Assembly: GCA_002422945.1 (NCBI GenBank)
Contig: DITW01000024.1
Coordinates: 1-6,129 of the forward strand
Source of the DNA: Sphingomonadales bacterium UBA6174
GTDB lineage: Bacteria; Pseudomonadota; Alphaproteobacteria; Sphingomonadales; Sphingomonadaceae
Direction: 5' to 3'
DNA length: 6,129 bases
The notes under the pieces were generated by a model. The model saw only the letters and a list, made by a program, of their open reading frames with translations. It was not told the DNA's origin and did not search any database. This document shows, piece by piece, positions 1-5,440 of this stretch (the stretch's first letter is position 1; every line of letters begins with the position of its first letter). The position numbers were made by a program, and so were the translations under genes.

Positions 1-158
1 ATCACCGCCATCATTTCCATGCGGTTGTTGGTCGTTGCCGGTTCGCCGCCCGACATTTCCTTTTCATGCGCACCAAAGCGGATGATTGCACCCCAGCCGC
101 CGGGGCCGGGATTGCCCTTGCAGGCCCCATCGGTGAAGATTTCAACGCGTTCACTCAC
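1..158 (-). CDS. rnhA: Ribonuclease HI, N-terminal part (cut by left edge)
   Basis: RNase HI cleaves the RNA strand of RNA-DNA hybrids in the cytoplasm, removing R-loops and primer remnants. Only the first 52 codons are present; the rest lies beyond the left edge. The visible part begins SERVEIFTDGACKGNPGPGG and continues to TTNNRMEMMAVI, the standard N-terminal family signature. With the GTG at 156-158 as start, the first metal-binding Asp falls at residue 10 and the catalytic Glu at residue 48, the same positions as in E. coli RNase HI (D10, E48), which supports this start. An in-frame GTG at 171-173 overlaps the thrB stop as GTGA and would add five residues; it remains possible through translational coupling. 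Neither start has a clear Shine-Dalgarno sequence, so translation probably depends on upstream thrB. The gene is the third visible member of the ispH-thrB-rnhA operon. Confidence 0.93.
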   Translation of the reverse strand, partial: MSERVEIFTDGACKGNPGPGGWGAIIRFGAHEKEMSGGEPATTNNRMEMMAV

Positions 159-169
159 AGACTTAGCAT

Positions 170-1132
170 TCACAGGCCAAGGTCCGCCAAGGTCGCATCG
201 GTGTAGAAATCGAGGCGGCGGAGAAAGGCGAGGGGGTCTTTGCGCGTCACCATCGCGTCTGCCGGGGTATTCAGCCAGTCCCACGCCCGCGTAAGCGTAA
301 AGCGCAGCGCCGCGCCGCGTGCGAGCGTCAGGAAATGGGCGCGCTCTTCTTGCGACAGGCCGAAGGTCGCATCATAGCCATCAAGCAATGCCTGCGAACG
401 CGCTGCATCAAAGCCGGTGCCATCATTTTCAAAGCACCATGCGGCATGCGTCACCGCGACATCCCACGCCCGCACTTCTGAACAGGCGAAATAAAAGTCG
501 ATCAACCCGGTCACTTTGTCGCCCTGCATCAGGACATTGTCCGGAAACAGATCGGCATGAATGACCGAGCGCGGCAGATCGCGTGGCCAATACCGGTCGA
601 TATAGGCGATTTCATCCTCGATTCGGGTGGCGAGACCATGCTGAATCTGATCAAGACTCGCACCGCATTGAACAGCCAAGGATTTCCAGCCTTCCGGCCC
701 AAGGCTGTTTGGGCGTTCGAGATGAAAGCTGCCGACCGCATCATGCATCCGGCCCAGTGCCTCACCCGCCGCGCGCGACTGGGCGACGTTCGGATGGGAC
801 AGGGATACGCCAGACAGAAATTCAATCAGACAGGCCGGACGACCCTCAACCGTCTGGATTTGCACCCCGTTGCGGTCCGGAATGAAGCGCGGCACCGGCA
901 GGCCTGCCGCGGCGAGATGGTCGAGCAATGCCATGAAAAACGGCAGATCATCCTCATTCACCCGCTTTTCATACAGCGTGAGGATAAAGCGCTGGCGATC
1001 GGTATCGACCAAATAATTGGTGTTCTCCACGCCCTCGGCAATGCCCTTGGCGGATTTCAACTGTCCGGCATTGTCATATTGCGCCAGCAGGGCTGACATG
1101 GCTTCGGCGGAAACCTGTGTGTAAACGGCCAT
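170..1132 (-). CDS. thrB: Homoserine kinase, aminoglycoside-phosphotransferase-fold type
   Basis: This enzyme phosphorylates the hydroxyl of L-homoserine with ATP, the step before threonine synthase, in the cytoplasm. The 320-residue protein is the APH/choline-kinase-fold form of ThrB found in many proteobacteria, not the GHMP kinase of E. coli. Visible landmarks are the nucleotide-loop region GIAEGVENTNYLV (30-42), the LTLYEKR strand (51-57), the Brenner-type catalytic loop HADLFPDN (H192, D194, N199) and the metal-binding IDF (D212), followed by the helix with WDVAVTHAAW (223-232). The length is normal for this family and the C-terminus is intact. The ATG is preceded by AGGAG (1138-1142, minus strand) at 5 nt spacing, and the first A of that ribosome site belongs to the ispH stop codon. 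It lies 9 bp after ispH and just before rnhA, so the three are almost certainly cotranscribed. Confidence 0.95.
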   Translation of the reverse strand: MAVYTQVSAEAMSALLAQYDNAGQLKSAKGIAEGVENTNYLVDTDRQRFILTLYEKRVNEDDLPFFMALLDHLAAAGLPVPRFIPDRNGVQIQTVEGRPACLIEFLSGVSLSHPNVAQSRAAGEALGRMHDAVGSFHLERPNSLGPEGWKSLAVQCGASLDQIQHGLATRIEDEIAYIDRYWPRDLPRSVIHADLFPDNVLMQGDKVTGLIDFYFACSEVRAWDVAVTHAAWCFENDGTGFDAARSQALLDGYDATFGLSQEERAHFLTLARGAALRFTLTRAWDWLNTPADAMVTRKDPLAFLRRLDFYTDATLADLGL

Positions 1133-1141
1133 ATTCGCTCC

Positions 1142-2092
1142 TTAGGCCTGATCGAGACCACGCGGCAGCTTGAACGAAATCGTCTCGCGCGCGGTGGTGA
1201 CTTCCTGTTCGGTGACATTGAAATGTGCGGCCAGATAGTCGACCACTTCACGCACCAGAATTTCGGGTGCAGACGCGCCGGCAGTAATGCCGAGCGATGT
1301 CACCCCCTCCAGCCAATCAAGTTCGATTTCGTCGGCGCGACGAATGAGACGGGATTTCACCCCCTCGCGCGCTGCAAGTTCGGAAAGGCGCAGGCTGTTC
1401 GATGAATTGGGTGCGCCGATGACGAGAAATGCCTGACAATGCGAGGCAATCGCCTTCACCGCCGCCTGACGGTTCGAGGTGGCGTAGCAAATATCCTCGC
1501 CGCGCGGGCCTTGAATATCGGGGAAGCGCTGTTGCAGCGTTGCGATGATCTCGGCGGTATCATCGACCGACAAGGTCGTCTGCGTCAGGAAACCGAGCGC
1601 ATGGGACGCATCCGGGTTGATATTGCGGGCGTCTTCCTCCGACTCGATGAGCGTCATCGAACCTTCCGGCACCTGACCGAACGTCCCGATGATTTCGGGG
1701 TGACCTGCATGGCCGATAAACAGGATGTGGCGACCCTGTTCGACCATGCGTTCGGCCTGGCTATGGACCTTGGACACCAACGGGCAGGTGGCGTCGAAAT
1801 AAGACAGGCCGCGCGCCTCTGCCTTGGCAGGCACGGCCTTTGGCACGCCATGGGCGGAAAATACGACCGGCACACCATCCGGCACCGCATCCAGCGTTTC
1901 GACAAAGATCGCGCCGCGCGCCTTCAGTCCGTCGACAACGAATTTATTGTGGACGATTTCATGGCGCACATAAACGGGCGCACCATATTTTTCGATCGCA
2001 ATTTCGACGATCCGGATCGCGCGGTCCACGCCCGCACAAAAGCCGCGGGGGGCAGCGATCATCAGTTGCAGTGGTTTTTTCTCGACGGCCAT
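1142..2092 (-). CDS. ispH: 4-hydroxy-3-methylbut-2-enyl diphosphate reductase
   Basis: IspH (LytB) carries out the last step of the non-mevalonate (MEP) pathway, reducing HMBPP to IPP and DMAPP with a [4Fe-4S] cluster in the cytoplasm. The 316-residue protein has all family landmarks. The three cluster cysteines are C19 (in PRGFCAGVDRAI), C103 (in DATCPLVSKVH) and C202 (in DICYATSNRQ). Substrate-binding segments are VHNKFVV (from residue 47), HGV (81-83), GHAGHPE (127-133), TQTTLS (170-175), the NSSNS stretch (229-233) and the TAGASAPE region (270-277). The length matches the family. The ATG at 2090-2092 has a GAGG ribosome site about 8 nt upstream. It is the first gene of a minus-strand operon with thrB and rnhA and diverges from the lipoprotein gene at 2174. 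The sequence shows nothing abnormal. Confidence 0.97.
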   Translation of the reverse strand: MAVEKKPLQLMIAAPRGFCAGVDRAIRIVEIAIEKYGAPVYVRHEIVHNKFVVDGLKARGAIFVETLDAVPDGVPVVFSAHGVPKAVPAKAEARGLSYFDATCPLVSKVHSQAERMVEQGRHILFIGHAGHPEIIGTFGQVPEGSMTLIESEEDARNINPDASHALGFLTQTTLSVDDTAEIIATLQQRFPDIQGPRGEDICYATSNRQAAVKAIASHCQAFLVIGAPNSSNSLRLSELAAREGVKSRLIRRADEIELDWLEGVTSLGITAGASAPEILVREVVDYLAAHFNVTEQEVTTARETISFKLPRGLDQA

Positions 2093-2115
2093 GGGCGTTG
2101 CCTCTACGCGATTGC

Positions 2116-2144
2116 TTGCCTGCTTGAAAGCGGCTTCCTATGAT
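2116..2144 (+). promoter_or_regulatory. Putative sigma-70 promoter of the lipoprotein gene
   Basis: TTGCCT (2116-2121) and TATGAT (2139-2144) are separated by exactly 17 bp, a good match to the housekeeping -35/-10 consensus. Transcription would start near 2151, giving a leader of roughly 20 nt that includes the AAGGA ribosome site at 2162-2166. It overlaps the weaker candidate promoter for ispH on the other strand. Confidence 0.45.
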
Positions 2145-2163
2145 GACCGCAAAACAACGCCAA
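2135..2163 (-). promoter_or_regulatory. Possible promoter of the ispH-thrB-rnhA operon
   Basis: On the minus strand TTGGCG (2158-2163) and TAGGAA (2135-2140) are separated by 17 bp. The first matches the -35 core TTG and the second is a poor -10. The position fits, as the gap between the divergent genes is only 81 bp, but the match is weak and was found by eye only. Confidence 0.25.
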
Positions 2164-2173
2164 GGATGTTCAC

Positions 2174-2815
2174 GTGCGCCCCACCAAAACAATAGCCCTG
2201 ATGCTTTCCCTGACTGCCCTTGCCGGATGCGGCGGCAATGACATGCTGGATGAAACGGGGGGGCTGCGGATTACGCGTTCGGCCTGTCCGGCGGTTGCGA
2301 TCCCCGCATATACCGGCGATGTGACCCTGTTCAATCCGGCTAACAGCCGCGATAGCCGCGCTATCGATGTGGTCGCGACAATCACGAACGTAAAGTCGAC
2401 CTGCGTGACCCAAGGCAGCGACCTTGTCGTGACAACCAGCTTTGATGTGCTGGCGCGTCGCACGGATGCAAGCGGTGCGCGGACGATCACGCTTCCATAT
2501 TTCGCGACGGTGATGCGCGCAGGCACCAGAATCATTTCCAAGCATATCGCCAATGTCGAACTGAACTTCCCGGCGGGCGATGAACGCGCGGCGAGCACCG
2601 GTTCCGCTTCGGCGCATGTGGCGGTTGCGGATGCCAGCCTGCCGCCCGCCATCGAACAGCGGATCAACAAGAAGCGCAAAGCGGGCGATGACGATGCCGC
2701 TGTTGATCCAATGTCCGATCCAGAGGTGAAGTCGGTGCTGGCCAATGCCAGCTTTGAACTGCTGGTCGGATTCCAACTGACGGCTGATCAATTGAAATAT
2801 AACGCCACGCGTTGA
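2174..2815 (+). CDS. Predicted lipoprotein of unknown function
   Basis: I do not recognise this 213-residue protein as a named family. It starts with GTG, supported by AAGGA (2162-2166) at 7 nt spacing. Residues 1-19 form a lipoprotein signal peptide: basic MRPTK, a hydrophobic stretch, then the lipobox LAGC with C19 as the lipidation site. Residues after the cysteine are G-G-N-D, so outer-membrane sorting is likely but not certain. The mature part has a region rich in alternating hydrophobic residues (about 48-135) that reads like beta strands, with two further cysteines, C38 and C77, that could form a disulfide in the periplasm. A charged linker (165-180, KKRKAGDDDAAVDP) precedes a C-terminal segment ending LKYNATR. 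It diverges from ispH and converges on hcp, so it is probably a single-gene transcript. Gene call secure; function unknown. Confidence 0.88.
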   Translation: MRPTKTIALMLSLTALAGCGGNDMLDETGGLRITRSACPAVAIPAYTGDVTLFNPANSRDSRAIDVVATITNVKSTCVTQGSDLVVTTSFDVLARRTDASGARTITLPYFATVMRAGTRIISKHIANVELNFPAGDERAASTGSASAHVAVADASLPPAIEQRINKKRKAGDDDAAVDPMSDPEVKSVLANASFELLVGFQLTADQLKYNATR

Positions 2816-2852
2816 TGATTCGCCGGATCTCCGGCTAATCCTCCCAAATGAA

Positions 2853-2887
2853 AAACGGCCCGGCAGTCGATGACTGGCGGGCCGTTT
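2853..2887. terminator. Hairpin terminator between lipoprotein gene and hcp, probably bidirectional
   Basis: The arms AAACGGCCCG (2853-2862) and CGGGCCGTTT (2878-2887) are perfect inverted repeats. One G-G mismatch is followed by CAGT/ACTG (2864-2867, 2873-2876) around a five-base loop CGATG. Read on the minus strand, the stem sits 16 bp past the hcp stop and ends in a run of five T, a canonical intrinsic terminator. On the plus strand it lies 37 bp past the lipoprotein stop but the T-run is only three, so termination there may be weaker. Confidence 0.88.
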
Positions 2888-2903
2888 CATTGGAGAATGG
2901 CGG

Positions 2904-4547
2904 TTACGCTGCCAATTTAAGCATACCGGCCAGATCCGTCTGGACATCGCCGGTGGGCTTCAGAGCGAAATTATCGCTCAGCACCTGCAGCACCTCTGGG
3001 GTCAGGAACTGCGGGAGGGTGGGGCCGAGGTGAATATTGCGGATGCCGAGCGAGAGCAGGGTCAGCAAGACGGCCGTGGCCTTTTGCTCGAACCAGCTGA
3101 TCGCCATCGACAGCGGCAGGTCATTCACCCCAACATTCAAGGCGCCAGCGACTGCCACGGCAATCTGAATGGCGGAATAGGCATCGTTGCATTGGCCGAC
3201 ATCAAGCACGCGCGGCACGCCATTGATGTCGCCCAGATCTTCGCGGTTGAAGCGGAACTTGCCGCAGCCAAGGGTCAACACAAGGCTGTCTGAAGGCGTT
3301 GCCATCGCGAGATCGTGGAAGTAATTGCGCCCCGGGCGCGCCCCATCGCAACCACCGATCAGGAAGAGGTGCTTGACCTCGCCCTTGCCGATCATGTCGA
3401 GCAACGTATCGGCCACGCCCATCACGGTGTTGCGGGCAAAACCGGCGACGACGGTTTCTTCCGATGCATCGGCCTCAAAGCCCGGCAATTCCAGCGCACG
3501 CGCGATGGCTGGCGAGAAATCATGATTGGTCAGATGGGGAATGCCTTCCCAACCCACAGGTCCTGCGGTGAAGATGCGGTCGGCATAGCCGCGAATTTCC
3601 GGGTTGATCAGGCAGTTGGAGGTCATGATGATCGCGCCGGGGAAGGCGGCGAATTCGCGCTGCTGATCCTGCCATGCGCCGCCATAATTGCCAGCGAGAT
3701 GGGCATATTTCTTCAGGCCCGGATAGGCATTGGCCGGCATCAGTTCGCCATGGGTATAGACGTTGATGCCCTTGCCCTTGGTCTGTTCGAGAATGGATTC
3801 AAGGTCGCCCATGTCATGGCCGGAGACGAGCAGGCATTTGCCCGCCTTTGGCGACATGCGCACATGGGTGATTTCCGGATGGCCGAAGCGCCCGGTATTG
3901 GCCGCATCGAGCAATTCCATCACCTTGAGGTTCAGTTCCCCGACCTTCATCGATTCCGCGACCAATTGGCCGACATCGCTCGGGTCATCGGCCAAAAAGG
4001 CGGCGATGCGATGGAAACCGGCGCTGACGGCGGCTTCTTCATTGCCTAGCACACGGGCGTGTTCGGCATAAGCGGCGGTGCCTTTCAGGCCATAAAGGAT
4101 GAGCGCGCGCAGGCCCACCACCGTCGGGCCGTCGCGGTCCATGTCTTTCTGGATCGCCGCCATCGGCGCGGCTGCGAGCAGCGCTTCTTCGCTGCGGCCT
4201 ACTGCCCATGTGGCGGGCTGGGGCAGGCTGCTGAGATCAGCCCCCACTTTTTCGGCCAGCAACCGGGCGCGTTCGCGCATGTCCAATGCCTGATGGATCA
4301 GGGTGATGAACCGGGTCCGGTCGAAATTGACGTTGGTGAGGGTCGTGAACCACGCATAAGGCGTAAAGGCATCGACATCGGCATCACGTGCACCCTTTTG
4401 CGCGGCGCGGTCGGCATAGACCGATACGCCCAGCATCAAGCGGAGCAACACATCTTGCAGATCGGCCACGTCAGACGTTTTGCCGCAGGAACCGACTTTG
4501 ACTGCGCAACCACCTTTGTTGCTCTGTTCGCACTGGACGCAATACAT
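2904..4547 (-). CDS. hcp: Hybrid cluster protein (hydroxylamine / NO reductase)
   Basis: Hcp is a cytoplasmic iron-sulfur protein that reduces hydroxylamine in vitro. In E. coli it acts as a high-affinity NO reductase and is linked to protein S-nitrosylation. The ligands of the hybrid 4Fe-2S-2O cluster are all present: H244 (SGHDMGDL), E268 (THGE), C312 (MTSNC), C400 (GGCDGARPGRNYF, the persulfide cysteine), C428 (LGCGKF), C453 (GQCNDAYS) and E487 (SWFEQKA). The N-terminal cluster cysteines are C3, C6, C14 and C21. The length of 547 residues is normal. I chose the ATG at 4545-4547 (MYCVQCEQ) because the family begins at this point and AAGGAG sits 8 nt upstream; an in-frame ATG nine codons earlier lacks this support. 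It diverges from an nsrR-like gene and is likely controlled by FNR and NsrR. No hcr reductase gene is adjacent. Confidence 0.95.
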   Translation of the reverse strand: MYCVQCEQSNKGGCAVKVGSCGKTSDVADLQDVLLRLMLGVSVYADRAAQKGARDADVDAFTPYAWFTTLTNVNFDRTRFITLIHQALDMRERARLLAEKVGADLSSLPQPATWAVGRSEEALLAAAPMAAIQKDMDRDGPTVVGLRALILYGLKGTAAYAEHARVLGNEEAAVSAGFHRIAAFLADDPSDVGQLVAESMKVGELNLKVMELLDAANTGRFGHPEITHVRMSPKAGKCLLVSGHDMGDLESILEQTKGKGINVYTHGELMPANAYPGLKKYAHLAGNYGGAWQDQQREFAAFPGAIIMTSNCLINPEIRGYADRIFTAGPVGWEGIPHLTNHDFSPAIARALELPGFEADASEETVVAGFARNTVMGVADTLLDMIGKGEVKHLFLIGGCDGARPGRNYFHDLAMATPSDSLVLTLGCGKFRFNREDLGDINGVPRVLDVGQCNDAYSAIQIAVAVAGALNVGVNDLPLSMAISWFEQKATAVLLTLLSLGIRNIHLGPTLPQFLTPEVLQVLSDNFALKPTGDVQTDLAGMLKLAA

Positions 4548-4572
4548 GATGGCCTCTCCTTCATGGTTAAAC

Positions 4573-4589
4573 ATGCATAATGGATGCTT
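4573..4589. promoter_or_regulatory. Candidate NsrR operator overlapping the hcp start site
   Basis: ATGCAT (4573-4578) and ATGCTT (4584-4589) form an imperfect inverted repeat, with GCAT/ATGC as the exact core on the minus strand, 5 bp apart. Known NsrR sites are AT-rich and built on inverted ATGCAT-like half-sites, so the words fit, although spacing and flanks deviate from the 11-1-11 consensus. It lies over the predicted hcp transcription start, where a repressor would act. Assignment is by eye and partly rests on gene context. Confidence 0.35.
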
Positions 4590-4595
4590 GATATA
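4590..4595 (-). promoter_or_regulatory. Putative -10 element of the hcp promoter
   Basis: On the minus strand the hexamer TATATC occupies 4590-4595. Transcription would begin near 4581-4583, placing the FNR box centre (4622.5) about 40 bp upstream. That is the class II activator position, where the activator site replaces the -35 element. The hcp leader would be about 35 nt. Confidence 0.45.
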
Positions 4596-4615
4596 GCCAA
4601 TCAGGAAAGCTGTAT

Positions 4616-4629
4616 TTGATTTGCATCAA
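4616..4629. promoter_or_regulatory. FNR/Anr-type binding box shared by hcp and nsrR
   Basis: TTGATTTGCATCAA is a perfect match to the FNR consensus TTGAT-N4-ATCAA, and the symmetry extends one more base on each side (ATTTGAT/ATCAAAT, 4614-4631). It sits almost midway between the start codons of hcp (4547) and the regulator (4684). Alphaproteobacterial FnrL/FixK/Dnr/NnrR proteins share nearly the same target, so the sequence alone does not tell which of them binds. Oxygen-limited or NO-responsive activation of hcp is the expected effect. Confidence 0.8.
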
Positions 4630-4651
4630 ATTGGCGGTGCTGCTGAACTAT

Positions 4652-4658
4652 GTTATAG
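4652..4658 (+). promoter_or_regulatory. Putative -10 element of the nsrR-like gene
   Basis: GTTATAG (4652-4658) on the plus strand is placed so that transcription would begin near 4664, with the FNR box centre 41.5 bp upstream. It mirrors the hcp side and fits the class II activator spacing. The leader would be about 20 nt and includes the GAGGG ribosome site (4672-4676). Confidence 0.4.
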
Positions 4659-4683
4659 CGAGCGACAAGATGAGGGACCGTCT

Positions 4684-5154
4684 ATGCAATTGACCCGCCA
4701 CACCGATTATGCCCTGCGCGTGCTGATCTATCTCGCCACGCATCCTGATCGGCTGTGTTCGATTCATGAGGTTGCCAGCGTCTATCGCATTTCGCAGAAT
4801 CATCTGATGAAGGTGGTCAACCATCTTTCTCACAGCGGCCTTGTCGAGGCGCTGCGCGGTCGTTCCGGCGGTATTCGCCTCGCGAAATTGCCGGTGGAGA
4901 TCAATGTCGGTGCGGTGGTGCGGTCGACCGAGGCGCGGCTGGACCTGCTCGATTGCGATGCCTGCCTGATTTCGCCGGTCTGCGTGCTGCAATCGGTGCT
5001 GGATGAGGCGATGGTCGCGTTTTTCCGCGTGCTTGATGCCTATACGCTGGAAGATGTGCTGAAAAGCCGTGGGGAAATGCTGAAACTGTTCACGCGTTCT
5101 CTGTCCAGCGCGCAGGCGGAAGAGGCGTTTGCGATGGATGAAACGCCAAACTGA
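4684..5154 (+). CDS. nsrR: Rrf2-family transcriptional regulator, NsrR-like
   Basis: NsrR is a dimeric, iron-sulfur-containing repressor whose cluster reacts with nitric oxide, releasing NO-defence genes such as hcp. The 156-residue protein has the Rrf2 winged helix at the N-terminus (MQLTRHTDYALRVLIYLA, recognition-helix region SQNHLMKVVNHLS at 37-49, wing RGRSGGIRLAK at 58-68). Three cluster cysteines follow, C91, C94 and C100, in CDACLISPVC. Asp8, a cluster ligand in Streptomyces NsrR, is present. The ISPxC motif and the YTLEDVL segment (120-126) are typical of NsrR rather than IscR. The first two cysteines are closer together (CX2C) than in E. coli NsrR (CX4C). I chose the ATG at 4684 because GAGGG lies 7 nt upstream and the family starts MQLT. 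It diverges from hcp, its probable target. Confidence 0.88.
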   Translation: MQLTRHTDYALRVLIYLATHPDRLCSIHEVASVYRISQNHLMKVVNHLSHSGLVEALRGRSGGIRLAKLPVEINVGAVVRSTEARLDLLDCDACLISPVCVLQSVLDEAMVAFFRVLDAYTLEDVLKSRGEMLKLFTRSLSSAQAEEAFAMDETPN

Positions 5155-5156
5155 TT

Positions 5157-5166
5157 GTTTTAAAAC
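5157..5166. repeat. 10-bp perfect palindrome after nsrR
   Basis: GTTTTAAAAC, 2 bp downstream of the nsrR stop, is its own reverse complement. It is too short and AT-rich to act as a terminator by itself. It may be incidental or part of the gcvT upstream region. Confidence 0.3.
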
Positions 5167-5172
5167 TTATGC

Positions 5173-5209
5173 GAGGTTGACTCGAATCGGTCTGACCTCC
5201 AATTGACTC
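5173..5209 (+). promoter_or_regulatory. Upstream region of the gcvT leader with repeated TTGACTC and a weak promoter
   Basis: TTGACTC occurs twice, at 5177-5183 and 5203-5209, 26 bp apart. The first could be a -35 element paired with CAATTG (5200-5205) after 17 bp, starting transcription near 5212 just ahead of the riboswitch; the -10 match is poor. GAGGT (5173-5177) and ACCTC (5195-5199) could also form a weak hairpin ending the nsrR transcript, but no T-run follows. I cannot decide between these readings. Confidence 0.3.
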
Positions 5210-5221
5210 AACATCGCTGAC

Positions 5222-5324
5222 CGCGCGGGAGAGTGTGGTGTGCTGGTTCATCCATCATGCCACCGCCGAAGGAGCAACCGCCCCGGAATCTCTCAGGCAC
5301 AAGGGACCGCACGGGCAAATGCGA
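5222..5324 (+). promoter_or_regulatory. Glycine riboswitch, aptamer I
   Basis: This is the first of two tandem glycine-binding RNA domains in the gcvT leader. The conserved elements appear in order: GGGAGAG (5227-5233), the core GCCGAAGGAGCAA (5265-5277), and AATCTCTCAGGC (5287-5298) followed by GGACCGCA. GAGAG (5229-5233) pairs with CTCTC (5290-5294) to form the conserved stem, and a variable hairpin lies between. Glycine riboswitches generally turn on the glycine cleavage operon when glycine is abundant, which fits the gene downstream. Borders are approximate. Confidence 0.93.
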
Positions 5325-5440
5325 TACTCTGGAAAGAGGTTGGGCGGCTGAAAAGCTGCGCTGATCCGCCGAAGGGGTAAGTGATTGGGCGCATGTATTT
5401 GCCGCCTGTCATCAAAGCTCTCAGGTTCCGTGACAGAGGG
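5325..5440 (+). promoter_or_regulatory. Glycine riboswitch, aptamer II
   Basis: The second aptamer starts within the characteristic linker ACTCTGGAAAGAG (5326-5338). It contains the core GCCGAAGGGGTAA (5368-5380), then AAAGCTCTCAGG (5414-5425) and the closing GACAGAGG (5432-5439). CTCTG (5327-5331) pairs with CAGAG (5434-5438), AGAG (5335-5338) with CTCT (5418-5421), and GGCGG (5343-5347) with CCGCC (5366-5370). Both aptamers retain their core residues, so the tandem architecture appears intact. Borders are approximate. Confidence 0.93.

Noticed and set aside
557..2143. Long plus-strand open frames opposite thrB (557-1096) and ispH (1439-2143)
   Set aside because: They lie wholly or almost wholly antisense to well-conserved enzymes, their translations show no family signature, and such frames are common opposite G+C-rich genes with third-position bias.
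2822..2835. Small hairpin GCCGG/CCGGC just after the lipoprotein stop
   Set aside because: It has a short stem and no T-run. The larger hairpin at 2853-2887 explains termination better.
2138..2947. Minus-strand frame of 269 codons opposite the lipoprotein gene
   Set aside because: It would run through the terminator hairpin and into the 3' end of hcp in another frame. The plus strand has a lipobox, ribosome site and promoter, so the plus-strand gene is the real one.
4548..4574. Upstream ATG for hcp at 4574
   Set aside because: The family starts at MYCVQCEQ, and AAGGAG is placed for the ATG at 4547. The nine extra codons would contain that ribosome site.
3315..4580. Plus-strand open frames opposite hcp (3315-4049 and 4059-4580)
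   Set aside because: The minus strand encodes a complete Hcp with every cluster ligand. The opposite frames have low-complexity, His/Arg/Gly-rich translations with no recognisable domain.
4621..4683. Upstream start for the NsrR-like gene at 4621
   Set aside because: The extra codons would cover part of the FNR box and the ribosome site, and Rrf2 proteins begin at MQLT or similar.
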